Positions 1 to 9,517 of a stretch of DNA of 22,007 bases are shown here, one piece after another. The notes under the pieces are model-generated. The model had not been told where the DNA came from. It saw only the letters and a program-made list of their open reading frames with translations, and searched no databases. Source of the stretch: Protostelium mycophagum (taxonomy: Eukaryota; Evosea; Variosea; Protosteliida; Protosteliaceae); assembly GCA_002081555.1 (NCBI GenBank), contig MZNV01002301.1, positions 1 to 22,007 of the forward strand, written 5' to 3'. Within the stretch, counting starts at the first letter, position 1; each line of letters opens with the position of its first letter. The position numbers and the translations under genes are program-made.

Positions 1-264
1 CATGATGGCAACAACACCCGTCCCACTGAGACCGCAAACGGAAACCACACTCGTCCCACCGACAGACCCACTCGTCCCACTCACTTCAGACCGACTCGCC
101 CCACACATATCAGACCCACTGAGACTGGAAGCGAAAGTGGAAACCACACTCGTCCTACTGGTCACTCTAGACCCACTCACGAGCGTCCCACTGGAACCGC
201 CATCAAGCCCACCCAAACGAACTCCTCCAACGAAGTTGTGGTCGACAACTTTGCGGACAACTAA
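1..264 (+). CDS. C-terminal part of a Thr/Pro-rich tandem-repeat protein (5' end outside window)
   Basis: Reading frame 1 is open from the window edge to TAA at 262-264. It encodes about 87 residues built from irregular copies of RPT, several as NHTRPT, followed by a non-repetitive acidic end (NEVVVDNFADN). The repeats are also visible in the DNA as recurring CGTCCCAC blocks, which suggests a minisatellite-like origin. The NNT and NHT sequons and the high Thr/Pro content suggest a glycosylated secreted or cell-surface stalk; that is inference. No membrane anchor is visible in this end. A neighbouring frame (2-298) is also open, but it gives a biased L/P/T string without the clean repeat, so I prefer frame 1. 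No family is recognised. The gene converges on the receptor kinase that ends at 785. Confidence 0.5.
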   Translation, partial: HDGNNTRPTETANGNHTRPTDRPTRPTHFRPTRPTHIRPTETGSESGNHTRPTGHSRPTHERPTGTAIKPTQTNSSNEVVVDNFADN

Positions 265-784
265 CTGGATCCCCAAAAATGAGAGGGATCTCTTGTAATT
301 AAAATAATATCTACAACTGGTTTTCAGAATCTATTCTTGTTCTCGTCCCAAATATTACATCGATGTACAGTAGCTGTCAGCTAAAATTTGGGTGTCGATC
401 AAAATAAATAGGATGAGCTGGTGTCACGTTGACATTCTTAAACCCCAAAAGGTGATTTCTAATATTATAAACTGAACGAGAAATTTTGCTTACATATACA
501 TGTACATGTAAAACCACTGACAGTTCTAAAGATTTATATTTGTAATTTTGAAATATTATATTATTCAAGAATACAATCTGGCGCAAACCCCACTCAGCCC
601 GCACGTTAATTCCACATCAGTTACCGCGGGATTGCATCAGTAAACGCTCTATTTATCAGGAATTTAACAAAGTCTTGGAATTTTTTGAAATCTTCTAAAT
701 CGGGTGGCAATCTCCCTCTAATTGATGATTAATCATCTCAAAATGAGATGAAAGTGGACTTCTCATCCACAGCTTCTGTCTTGC
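265..784. other. Convergent intergenic region with two short palindromes
   Basis: About 520 nt lie between two convergent stop codons. I see no convincing gene. A 75-codon frame at 377-604 (-) lacks any recognisable motif. The stretch is AT-rich and must hold both 3' ends. GATGATTAATCATC (724-737) is a perfect palindrome. CATCTCA-AAA-TGAGATG (734-750) is a perfect 7-bp hairpin lying 35 nt past the receptor-kinase stop, so it could belong to its 3' UTR. A TCTACAAC octamer is at 310-317. Confidence 0.5.
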
Positions 785-3700
785 TCACGCGATGGGGGAT
801 GGGCACTCACCCAATGGCTGTGGTTCTGCGTCTTCTCCGAAATTTAACACTTGCCCGTTCTGTAGGACCGCATAGCCATCCAGCCCAGTGTCTTTGCTTG
901 GGGGATACATATTGATGTCCACGTCATCATATCCCATCTGGGGAGTCTGTCCAGGTGTTGTACCAATATCTAAGAGTGTCAGAACTTTGGAATAAAAATA
1001 AATGAGTACGAGGATGATGGGTGAAAACTTACGGCCCTCAAACTCAATGCTATCCTTCTGTGAGCTGAGTATATTGCAAATGTTCTCGAATGTTGGTCTC
1101 TCTTCTGGTTTCTGCATCCAGCACACTGCAGACGATCATTTTTTATCGTGCGAGATGACTCACTCTGCATCATAGAACAGAGCCATGGCGCTGCGTCAGG
1201 CATTGGTAGTCTCTGCTTTTCAGTCACAACACATATCGCAACTTCTAGCCCCGTCTTTCCCTCCCACGGCTCTTTCATCGTGATGATCTCCCAAATTACA
1301 ACGCTGTAAAACGATCAGTCATGTATCAATCACACCAATCTGAGAGGAAAATCACCCAAAAGAGAAGCTGTCTGTTGCTTTGGAATACTGTCTTTCAGCG
1401 ATGGCTGTTGTGATGTCAAGATTTTGTAGTGACAACCACACTACCTTCCGGCGCCATCCATTTCAATGGTCCATTTGATGTTTGTGTTGTACCTGGACTT
1501 TCATCTGCTCCTGTTTGACGTGACATGCCAAAGTCAGCCACCTGTCACCTATCAAAAATGTCCGTAAAAATTATCCCACCTTCGCTTCAAGGTGTTTTGA
1601 CAGGAGTATATTTCTCACTGCGAGATCTCTGTTGTAAAATTAATCGAATAATTCCTTGCAGAATATGACCCACCTGTGTATAACACCTTCCTTGTGTAAA
1701 TGGTACATACCCAACGCGATATCATATATGAATTTGTTCTTTCTTTCATTTGAAACTTCGTATAGGTTTAAATAAGCTGCATGACTTCAAAAACTATTAA
1801 AGAGATGAGGTTAATGTGTACTTAAGAGTGAGCCTCCTTCGCAGAATTCACTACATTTGTCAGCACCGATTTTCTTCACATCCGGATCTGTACTCACGTG
1901 ATCTGTGACCTGTCAGCATAAAGACATATGATATCATTCTTACCATGGATAGCGGGTCTGGCGGAAAAGTGATGCCTATGCTTGAATGAAGTTCAATAGA
2001 AATTTATCTGAAAAGATATTCGACACACTCACAACATCACAACGTTCTGCATCTGGTCAGAAGATCAAAATGGTAACAAAATCTTACCGGATGTGACCGG
2101 AGCGCCTTCAGTATTGAAATCTCCCCCTATCATCATATGTCAACATCTTTCAAATGAACAAAAACACTTGCCATAAACTCGCTCAGCTGTTTCTGCGTGA
2201 CATGCTCCGCTCTGATCTGACAGGTGTCATCACTCATATCATCTCATATGTCACCTGTTTGACAGCCACCGAAAGGTTTCTCCACTCGGCTCTGTACACC
2301 ACTCCGTATGCCCCCGACCCGATCTCTATCATTCCTTTCAGGTCGGCAAATGAAACCTGAATCCATTTTAGTTTCTTGATATCCTGACTTTAAATGATAT
2401 CTTCACAGAAATACTCACAATAGACTGTTTGGCCTCGCCCAAGTAGATCTGTGATATGTCTATCATGGAGAGCTGCCTGTCGTAGAATGATTGTCTGTCT
2501 TTTCTTCTGTGATATAGGATCAGGAGGACCACTATGATGGTGCTCAGAAGAGAAGTGAGGCCAAGACTGAGGCCGATGATGAGTCCGACAGGTGTTTCCG
2601 ATTTTGTCGCAAGCTCAACTGTCGGACTTGTAGGTATCACGACACCATAACCCAGCACCTGTTTGTATTAATGAGAGAGAGTGGCGACGCAGTCACTTGA
2701 TAATCCCCGATTTGTTTCGTGGATGCCAACTTGTATATCTCCTGTACTGTCCTCTCCGCATTTCCTTCATTCCGATGGCGGCGGTCCAACAATCAGGTCT
2801 ACTATCACACTAAGTGAGGTTTAATGTCTTGTAATATTACATTTATTACCTTCCAGACCGAATGCCAAACACGCTCAGTCTTCCTCTTGTGATATTGACT
2901 TGATATGCCAGAACGTTCAGGAAGCTCTCAACATCGAAAGATCGGACATCTCCCTCTATCCTCAGTGACACATTGCTCATAATATATCTATCGTTCACTT
3001 GGCATCTGACACATATCAGTCATTTTCATCTGGAAAATACCAACCTCGCGCCGCATAAGTGATACGACTGCCAAGTCACCGGACATATGAAGTTGTTATC
3101 GCTCATGTCACATTCTATGGATTCATCATACAATATTCGTCCCATATTGCTGTTGTCCGTAAAATTGTTGTGGCTCAAGTCGACTATTTGTAGGCTGTTG
3201 AAGGATGACAGTGGAAAAGGTGGCACTGTTCCTTGCATATGGTTACGGCTAATATTCAAAATCTAAAATTTTGTTATGGACGTATTATATGACACTGACA
3301 CTACCATCAGAGAGGAAGAGGGAATGGTATGAAGAGTTCCGTTCAATTGGTTGCTGCTCATGTCTACGATCTGCAGATTCAGCTTTTGCGACAGATCCGG
3401 TAATGGTCCTGAAGTCTCGATGTCAGCAAGACGAACGCGCTTCTATTGCACATACCGGAGAACCGATTGTGGCTGATATTTAGATACGATATAGAGGATA
3501 ACCTTGTGATCATATCTGTCCCTCCACTCAGTGTGTTGCTACTCAGGTCGATCCATTCTGGATCGGATGACATGATCCGAACAGATCCTATCAAATTATT
3601 GTTCTGTAACATGAGAGATGAGATTGTACGAATGCTGTACAGTCCTATCGGTATCTCTCCACAGATCCGATTATTTGACAGATCTATCGACGTGACTCGT

Positions 3701-6700
3701 GTCAGTCGCCCGATTTGTGACGGGATTGTGGCACTAATGTCATTATTTGACAGGTCCAAAACCTTTCTCTATCAATATGTTCTAAAAATAGAGACGCTCA
3801 CGTCAAGATGTGTCATTGAAGTGATGAATGACAGGTCTGACGACGAGAACCCATTGTGTCCCAGGTTTAAAACAGTCAGAGACACGAGTCCGCTCAGAGA
3901 GGGGATGTTGCCGATCAGGTAATTATGTGATACGTCCAAATATGTCAGGGTGAATAACTGTGTGAGGCCGATTGGTACTGTCCCTCCGATCTGGTTGTGC
4001 GACAAGCTCAGTATTTGTAGCGAAGGCATCCTATGATATGATCAGGAAATCCTTTATCACTGAACAATAAGACCCACTTATCGGGGTCCATGAGGTACAG
4101 CAGAAGGTCTGCGTTAAGATAGTTCGAATCGATTCGACATTCTGTCATTGCCGCCCACGTCATGTTATTTGTTGTGGGATAAAATCCTCTTTGCTACAGA
4201 GTGTCAAACCCTAAACCCCGGGGTAATGATAAAATCTGTCACCTTCCACCCGGAGAATTGATTATTTGATGCATCAAAGTACACGATAGACCGAGGAAGC
4301 TGCAAGAATATCTCTCCGCTGAATCTGTTGTTTGAGATGTTCAAGAAGCTCAGTTGGTTGTTTTCGCGAGAGATCCAACCGTTGTCGAAAAGCTTGCCGG
4401 TGTAAAGATTATTCGACAAGTCCAACTGTTCAAGTCACCAGGCAGCATATTAACATTAACCTTACAGATACAAGGGAAGTTAGAGATTTTAGGAAAGACG
4501 CATCGCCTGAAAATCGATTTTGGCTCAGATTCAAGATAGTGATGGTAAGGGCCGAAATTGCCGGAAACGTGCCGGTGAAATTGTTGCGGTTAAGGTACAA
4601 CTTAGTAACTATTCTGTTAGATGAGAACAGTTGGGGTCACGGGAACTTTCAGTGTAACAGAAATTCAAGATTCAAAAATCCTCACGCAATGTACAATTGA
4701 TGAGGCTACTCGGTACGGTGCCTGACAAGTTATTACCGCCTAATGTCAAAATGCTCAGTGATTTGGAATTGCAAAAGTTCGGCATTGTTCCTGTGAAGTT
4801 GTTTCCGCTCATCCTCACGATTTCAATGCCGCTCATCCCATCGAATATATTTGGGATCTATATCATGTTAAATGTCTCATGTCATACGTCAAATGTTAAA
4901 TGTCACATATCATCGTACACTCTCTCACCTGTCCACACAAGAGATTATCTGAAAGATCCAACACTTGCAACATTGTCAACTGTGACAAGCTGCACGGAAT
5001 CTCGCCCTGAAGCGAATTTGTTGCCAGCGATAATAACATAATACTGGCGGGCATCTGAGGTATTGGCCCCGTCAATTTGTTGTCTTTCATATAGATCAGC
5101 AGAATCTGTGGTCCGTCAGACTCCATACTACTTTAAAACTCGAATTGAATGTTTTTTTGGAGCATTTTGCAATGTTAAAGTTTTCTCTCACGTTTGTATT
5201 GGACATGTTGATGGGTGGAATCCGTCCTGAAAGCAGATTGGAGGAGTAATCCAGGGCCCACATCGGACTTTCTGGGCCCGGAAATACAGGTGGGCCCGTC
5301 AAATAATTCGAGCTCAAATCTGAGGGTGTTATTTGATGTTTAGCTGTGAACTCACCTATGAATTCGAGAGATGGAAGGTCAATTAGAGTCTGAGGTATCT
5401 GTAAAAAGTCAAACCACCACCTTTAAAAATCAGAACTTTACCTCTCCTGTCAGTTGGTTACCCGATAAATATAATATCGACAAACTACTCATGGGCGTCC
5501 AGTCTGGAATTACCCCGCCAAACAGGTTCTGTTGCATCTGTAATACGATCATATCGGACCATATCGTCACATTGTGAGGGAGCATCCCCGAGATTCTATT
5601 CGTGCTCACATCAAGCTATTACGATGAGTACTAACAAGTCATGAATGTTGTACATAATTCAAAGGCAGCGCACTGAGGTCAGGAAGGGTACCAGAAAGGC
5701 GGTTCGATGACAAAAACAGCTGTAGAATTTCAATACTAGATGACATCTGATCATAAATCACCTCAGTCAGGCTTGTGCAATTTCCAATGTCGGGAGTTAT
5801 CGGACCCGTCAGTTGGCACCAACTCGCATCAAAGAAGTGCAGACGCTGTAGTTTAGACATTGATTTTGGCATGGACGTCACCAGATTTCTACTACAGTCG
5901 AAGTACATCAAGGACACAGCCTCATTTATGGAGTCAGGGATCGGGCCTACAACGTTGTAGATTGTCGGATGATGAGACGAATGATGTCAGAATCTTTACC
6001 TGAGAGTAGATTGTTGTACAGACTCAGATGTGTCAATTTAGTCATATTATATAATTCAAAGCAAGTTCCTGTCAGCCTAAGCTCGTCATTTCGTGTCCAC
6101 TATCTTCATTTGGGAATTGTTCTTCAAATTTAAAATTAAATTCTACTCGATCCACCTTGAAGAGAATTCGGTTATTTAATGCAAAAATGTCGCGGTACGC
6201 GACCGTCTTTTGTCGAGCTGTATAAATAAAATTCAAATTTCAATAAAAACGACTTTGCGAAAAGCGGACCTGTTGTCACCAGCATTAAAAATCTCCAGCT
6301 CTGTGGCTGTTGAGAAATTTGGCAGGTCTCCCTCTAAATTCAAACACTCCACATTAAATACTTTTAGTCTCGTCCACCGGCTTAGTTGTGAGGTTAAAGT
6401 TCCACTCATCTGGATGTTCAAACTGATGTCAAAGTGGATCATCTGCGTGAGATTGCCCCAGCTGTCGGGAACCTTTGTCTATGAGAAAGATGATCGCCGC
6501 ACGGACTCATCACAATGCACTTGCCCCTCCGGTCAGACCTGTTGCGTTTGCGACAAATTGTTGTAGTTTCGGCATCTGCCACGACATTGCATCCGACAAT
6601 TGGCCATTTAAAGCGGGATTATCTCCTAATTCCAAACCAATCATCTCTGGAAAATCCCAGGCTGTACGGGTGCTGGGCAGGACACCCTTTAAATCATTTT

Positions 6701-7032
6701 TTCCCAATAAGAGTTTACATACAGATCCTAAGAATCTCAATACACAATCGCGACATGGATCGTGATTGTGAAAATGGTTTTGTCAAGGTCATTCAAAGAG
6801 ATCACCATTTTCGTGATCACAATTGATCCTATCATATATACAATAATTTGGTTGTGAGAAGTTCCAATTTCCCTCTATCCAATTAGGTCCTGCCTCGGAG
6901 TCAATCAGCTCATTTTCCTATCTTCTTACCGTCGAATGCGTCATATATCTCTCTCAATGCGTTCAGCTCTTCGCGTCGCCATGAATGCGCGATCATAAAG
7001 AGAGAGAAGATCAACAGGACGGGCCGATGCAT
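785..7032 (-). CDS. LRR receptor kinase (about 36 LRRs, TM helix, tyrosine-kinase-like domain)
   Basis: Single-pass receptor kinase of about 1,475 residues. Start ATG 7032 opens a signal peptide (MHRPVLLIFSLFMIAHS); stop TGA is 785-787. Order: LRR N-cap (DGPNWIEGNW, two Cys), about 36 plant-type LRRs (LxxLxLSxNxLxG) to residue ~940, an SEA-like segment (GSVIVDLIVGPP) at ~970-1060, a TM helix at ~1085-1110 followed by HRRK, then the kinase. Catalytic motifs are intact: GSGAYGVVY, VAVK, HRDLAVRN, DFG, APE and CW...RPTF, closer to TK/TKL than to plant RLKs. Exons: 7032-6930, 6889-6806, 6727-6525, 6472-6270, 6076-6000, 5946-5762, 5719-5654, 5615-5442, 5398-5356, 5319-5192, 5120-4929, 4857-4686, 4608-4472, 4425-4250, 4188-4078, 4030-3802, 3762-3456, 3408-3305, 3262-3045, 3005-2850, 2809-2697, 2658-2419, 2356-2255, 2216-2172, 2126-2098, 2062-2033, 1980-1944, 1902-1898, 1850-1822, 1776-1674, 1628-1580, 1541-1445, 1404-1356, 1303-1164, 1125-1033, 984-785. 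The exons carry one surplus nucleotide near 2770. The ligand is unknown. Confidence 0.9.
1898..1902 (-). other. 5-nt micro-exon in the receptor kinase gene
   Basis: The exon ATCAC lies between a 41-nt intron (1943-1903, GTAAGA...CACAG) and a 47-nt intron (1897-1851, GTGAGT...TGTAG). Joining CCATG|ATCAC|TGAATTC reads SMITEFCEGGSLL, the expected beta-5/hinge of a protein kinase (typically IVTEYCEGGSL). Ending the upstream intron at the earlier AG (GACAG) instead gives VTDH and puts the next exon out of frame. The micro-exon is the only solution I found that keeps the frame and the hinge. Confidence 0.75.
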
Positions 7033-7657
7033 GTGTTGCTTTGGATGAGCAGCAGCTGCGTGAAATTTAAGTCTTGGGGAATGACAGGTTGACAGCAAAG
7101 GTTCGGATCAATTCAAAAAGGTTCGAACACCAACATTTTTTTAATACCCAATGCGATGAGATAATTGGTCATGTCCCCAAGTACGTTTGAAATCAAGACT
7201 TACTCACAACTAACTCTTTGTTCAGAAGTCGAACCCAAATCTCTGTTGCAACAACGATTACCCGGCGGACACGGATTTGTACCAAGTTCTCAGGACCTTT
7301 TAATGGGTGGATTTGGTGCAATCACGAAATGTGGTTCCACTCAATTCATCCGAAGTGTCAGATGCTAAAATTATTTATCCGAGCTTTAGGACTCAAATTC
7401 CCACTTGCGGTAAGAACACACGTTAGTTAATGCAAAATTAAGCTGTTGCTATGGGCTTAAGGTGGGTATCCAAATTAGTAACAAAAATTATCTGATCGAA
7501 TTTCTCTACATGAGGTATGATTGCTCCACACTGATTTGTTATCTTCGCCCAAATTACGAATAATTTTTCCAACTTTTTTAACGCTCGAAACGAGTTGTCG
7601 TCCACATATCAGGAACGATCAAATTTGTAATTATTTATTTCGGCAGGTGCTGAATGC
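7033..7657. other. Intergenic: upstream of the LRR kinase, downstream of the protease
   Basis: About 625 nt between two tandem minus-strand genes. Short open frames (for example 7165-7368 +) show no motif or splice logic and are treated as noise. The region must carry the protease 3' UTR near 7658 (minus-strand AT-rich sequence with AATAAATAAT follows the stop) and the kinase promoter near 7033. No TATA box or other recognised element was found. A GGTTCGAACACC string at 7120-7131 resembles a tRNA B-box but has no cloverleaf partner. Confidence 0.4.
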
Positions 7658-8967
7658 TCAGGCGTGACAATCAGTTGCTCTGTTTACATTTTTGGCAATG
7701 TTACACATGTTGGTCCCTCTCTCCATCATGAAATATCCTTTGTTTCCCCATTTGGCTCCCCACTGGTTCTTAAGGATATAACAGTCCTTTTTAGTTCCCT
7801 ACAACACATCAGAAATTTTCAAATATTTTTTTGGCGGGAAAACTCACCGCACAGTTCTTTCCGTATCCAACGGCTAACACGGCGTGACTGCCATTGACAT
7901 TGGCCCAGTTGGCGAAAGAGTAGACACCAGTCTTGTAGCTGAAGAAGTCATCAGGAACGCGGAAAGTGACAGCGGCAGGTCCTCCAGAGATTATCTCGGC
8001 AGCACTGTCGTCACTTCCATTTGTGGAGCTGACCATGCCCGTGCAGAAGGCCTTCTTGGCTACGCTCGCCTACAACAGTCAAAAAACAGCCCACATTAGG
8101 AAGATTTCACCTTGCACTGGCCTTGCTTTGCGATATAAGGATAGTCCTTGAGGAGAACCATGCCATTAGAACCTGCCCATTTGGTAGCTTTGCCTGTTTG
8201 GCCGCCTCCACAAGCACCCAAACCAGCGCAACTTCATCACGTCAGATGTGATAGAATGGCATCAAGAATTTGGATTGAAATTTCTGGAAAATCTCACTCT
8301 ATAATCTGTTGAGGAGATAGATCCATCAGCCCAAGTCCCTGTACCGCCATGGAGCTCTCTATGGCAGCAGCGGCGGCAAATGACCAGCAACTACAAACCT
8401 TAGATATGAGTCAGAGGAACAAAGTACCTTCCGCACTGGCCCTGGTCCTTCACGCCTGTCACCACCTTCTTAGTAGTCCAGTCAATGCTGTCAGGACGGG
8501 CCTGTCTGTGTCAAATCTCCATCATCGGTGACATGACTTACTCTCTTCTGTGGAGTGGTCACTACGAATCCAGATAAGTCGATCTCTTCTCCGAGCATCT
8601 TGTTCAACTCTTCTGGAGAATGTGCGGACAAGTCGTTCAGTTCGGCCAACCAGCTTGCGTCTTCCTTCTGATTTTGCTCCCACACCTTCTTCACAGAGCG
8701 CTGCCAGTTGGCAAACCTGGAGGCATACTCATTCTGGTGGAAGTTCTTGTTATGGTGCTTTGCCCATTGGGCGAAGTTCGTCTCGTTAGCTTGGTTAGGG
8801 TGGAGGTCACGATGGCTCCTGTCCATATGCTTCTGCCACCAAGGTTTGTCGAAAAAGGTGGACTGCTGCACAGCCACTGAGAGTGATGAGTTGCTGTGAG
8901 GATGTAGAGGTCAGGTCTTACCAGCTGCAGAAACCGTCAAGAGGGCAATTACTATGAACTTGCTCAT
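7658..8967 (-). CDS. Cathepsin L-like cysteine protease (papain family C1A), preproenzyme
   Basis: Seven exons (8967-8922, 8876-8542, 8501-8428, 8390-8298, 8231-8111, 8069-7848, 7798-7658) give 343 residues in an intact frame, the usual length for cathepsin L. Residues 1-15 are a signal peptide ([15 protein letters not shown]). An I29-type propeptide follows ([21 protein letters not shown]). The mature enzyme starts near RPDSIDW. Catalytic parts are all present: the oxyanion Gln and nucleophile in DQGQCGSCWSF, His in [11 protein letters not shown] and Asn in NQWGAKWG. Introns are 37-66 nt. Four of the six end in GTAG or AAG after a T-rich run, three of them in TTGTAG. The enzyme is presumably lysosomal or secreted and made as a zymogen; that follows from the family. 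It could equally be called a generic papain-like protease, but the GSCWSF/GSHAVL pattern favours the L-like group over cathepsin B. Confidence 0.93.
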
Positions 8968-9517
8968 GTTTATATTTGTAGTTTTTGTTTCTGCAGCCTC
9001 GAAATTGTCAACAGATGAACAACACGTTACATAACGTGACAATGGCGGTATGGATTGCACGATGAGGAAACCTCGGGCTATGGTTCTGGTAACGGAAGCT
9101 CCTGCGGTGACGCGCACGGTATATACCGCGATTAATCTGGAAAGTTCAAAAGAGGTTTCCGCTCGTGCGACAAAAACGGCTGCGGAAAAATAGAATTGTA
9201 AAAAGACGTTAGGAAAAAATTTTCCCACCAACATTCGCTGGGTCATCACACTGATGCCAACACCTGCTTTTGGTGGTGCAGAGATTTTGTTCTACTCTTA
9301 GTTCAGAGAGAGTATCATATATGGGCCAGAATTTGTGAACACTTTCTGATCACATGTCAGGTGTACCTTTGAAACTGTCTGTCGAGAGACAAGAGCTCAT
9401 GAGAAGTGAAAGAATACTAAATTCCAGTGGTCACGTCGTTGTCAATTCTTTTTGTACATAATTTGACCTTTATGTTTGTAAACAAACCCGCCAAAAACCA
9501 CATCTACAACGATATAT
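8968..9517. other. Intergenic: protease promoter region and phosphatase 3' end
   Basis: About 550 nt between tandem minus-strand genes. An open frame at 8911-9249 is mostly the upstream extension of the protease start and has no family features. One strong inverted repeat (9023-9038) and one TCTACAAC octamer (9503-9510, just past the phosphatase stop) are the only structured signals seen. Confidence 0.4.
9023..9038. promoter_or_regulatory. Perfect 16-nt inverted repeat, 56 nt upstream of the protease ATG
   Basis: CACGTTA-CA-TAACGTG is perfectly symmetric and contains two CACGT/ACGTG half-sites of the kind bound by bZIP or bHLH dimers. Its place directly upstream of the start codon makes it a candidate operator or 5' UTR element. 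No factor can be named from sequence alone. Confidence 0.35.

Noticed and set aside
2-298. 98-residue frame starting MMATTPVPL
   Set aside because: Frame 1 over the same DNA shows a clean RPT/NHTRPT repeat with sequons, whereas this frame is only the shifted shadow of the repeat.
377-604. Minus-strand 75-codon frame
   Set aside because: No motif, AT-rich, lies between convergent gene ends, no splice partner.
3446-3922. Long plus-strand frame opposite the LRR exons
   Set aside because: Antisense shadow of regular LRR codons; the minus strand has conserved repeats, splice sites and phase.
5733-5761. A 26-29-nt intron ending at CATCTAG in the LRR gene
   Set aside because: It leads to an immediate stop; the 42-nt intron 5761-5720 ending CTACAG restores LRR spacing (SLTELFLSSNRLSG).
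5947-5960. Perfect palindrome CTACAACGTTGTAG as an independent element
   Set aside because: It is explained by two facing copies of the dispersed octamer core at an intron end; reported under that finding instead.
7090-7135. tRNA-like B-box GGTTCGAACACC
   Set aside because: No A-box at the right distance and no foldable acceptor or anticodon stem.
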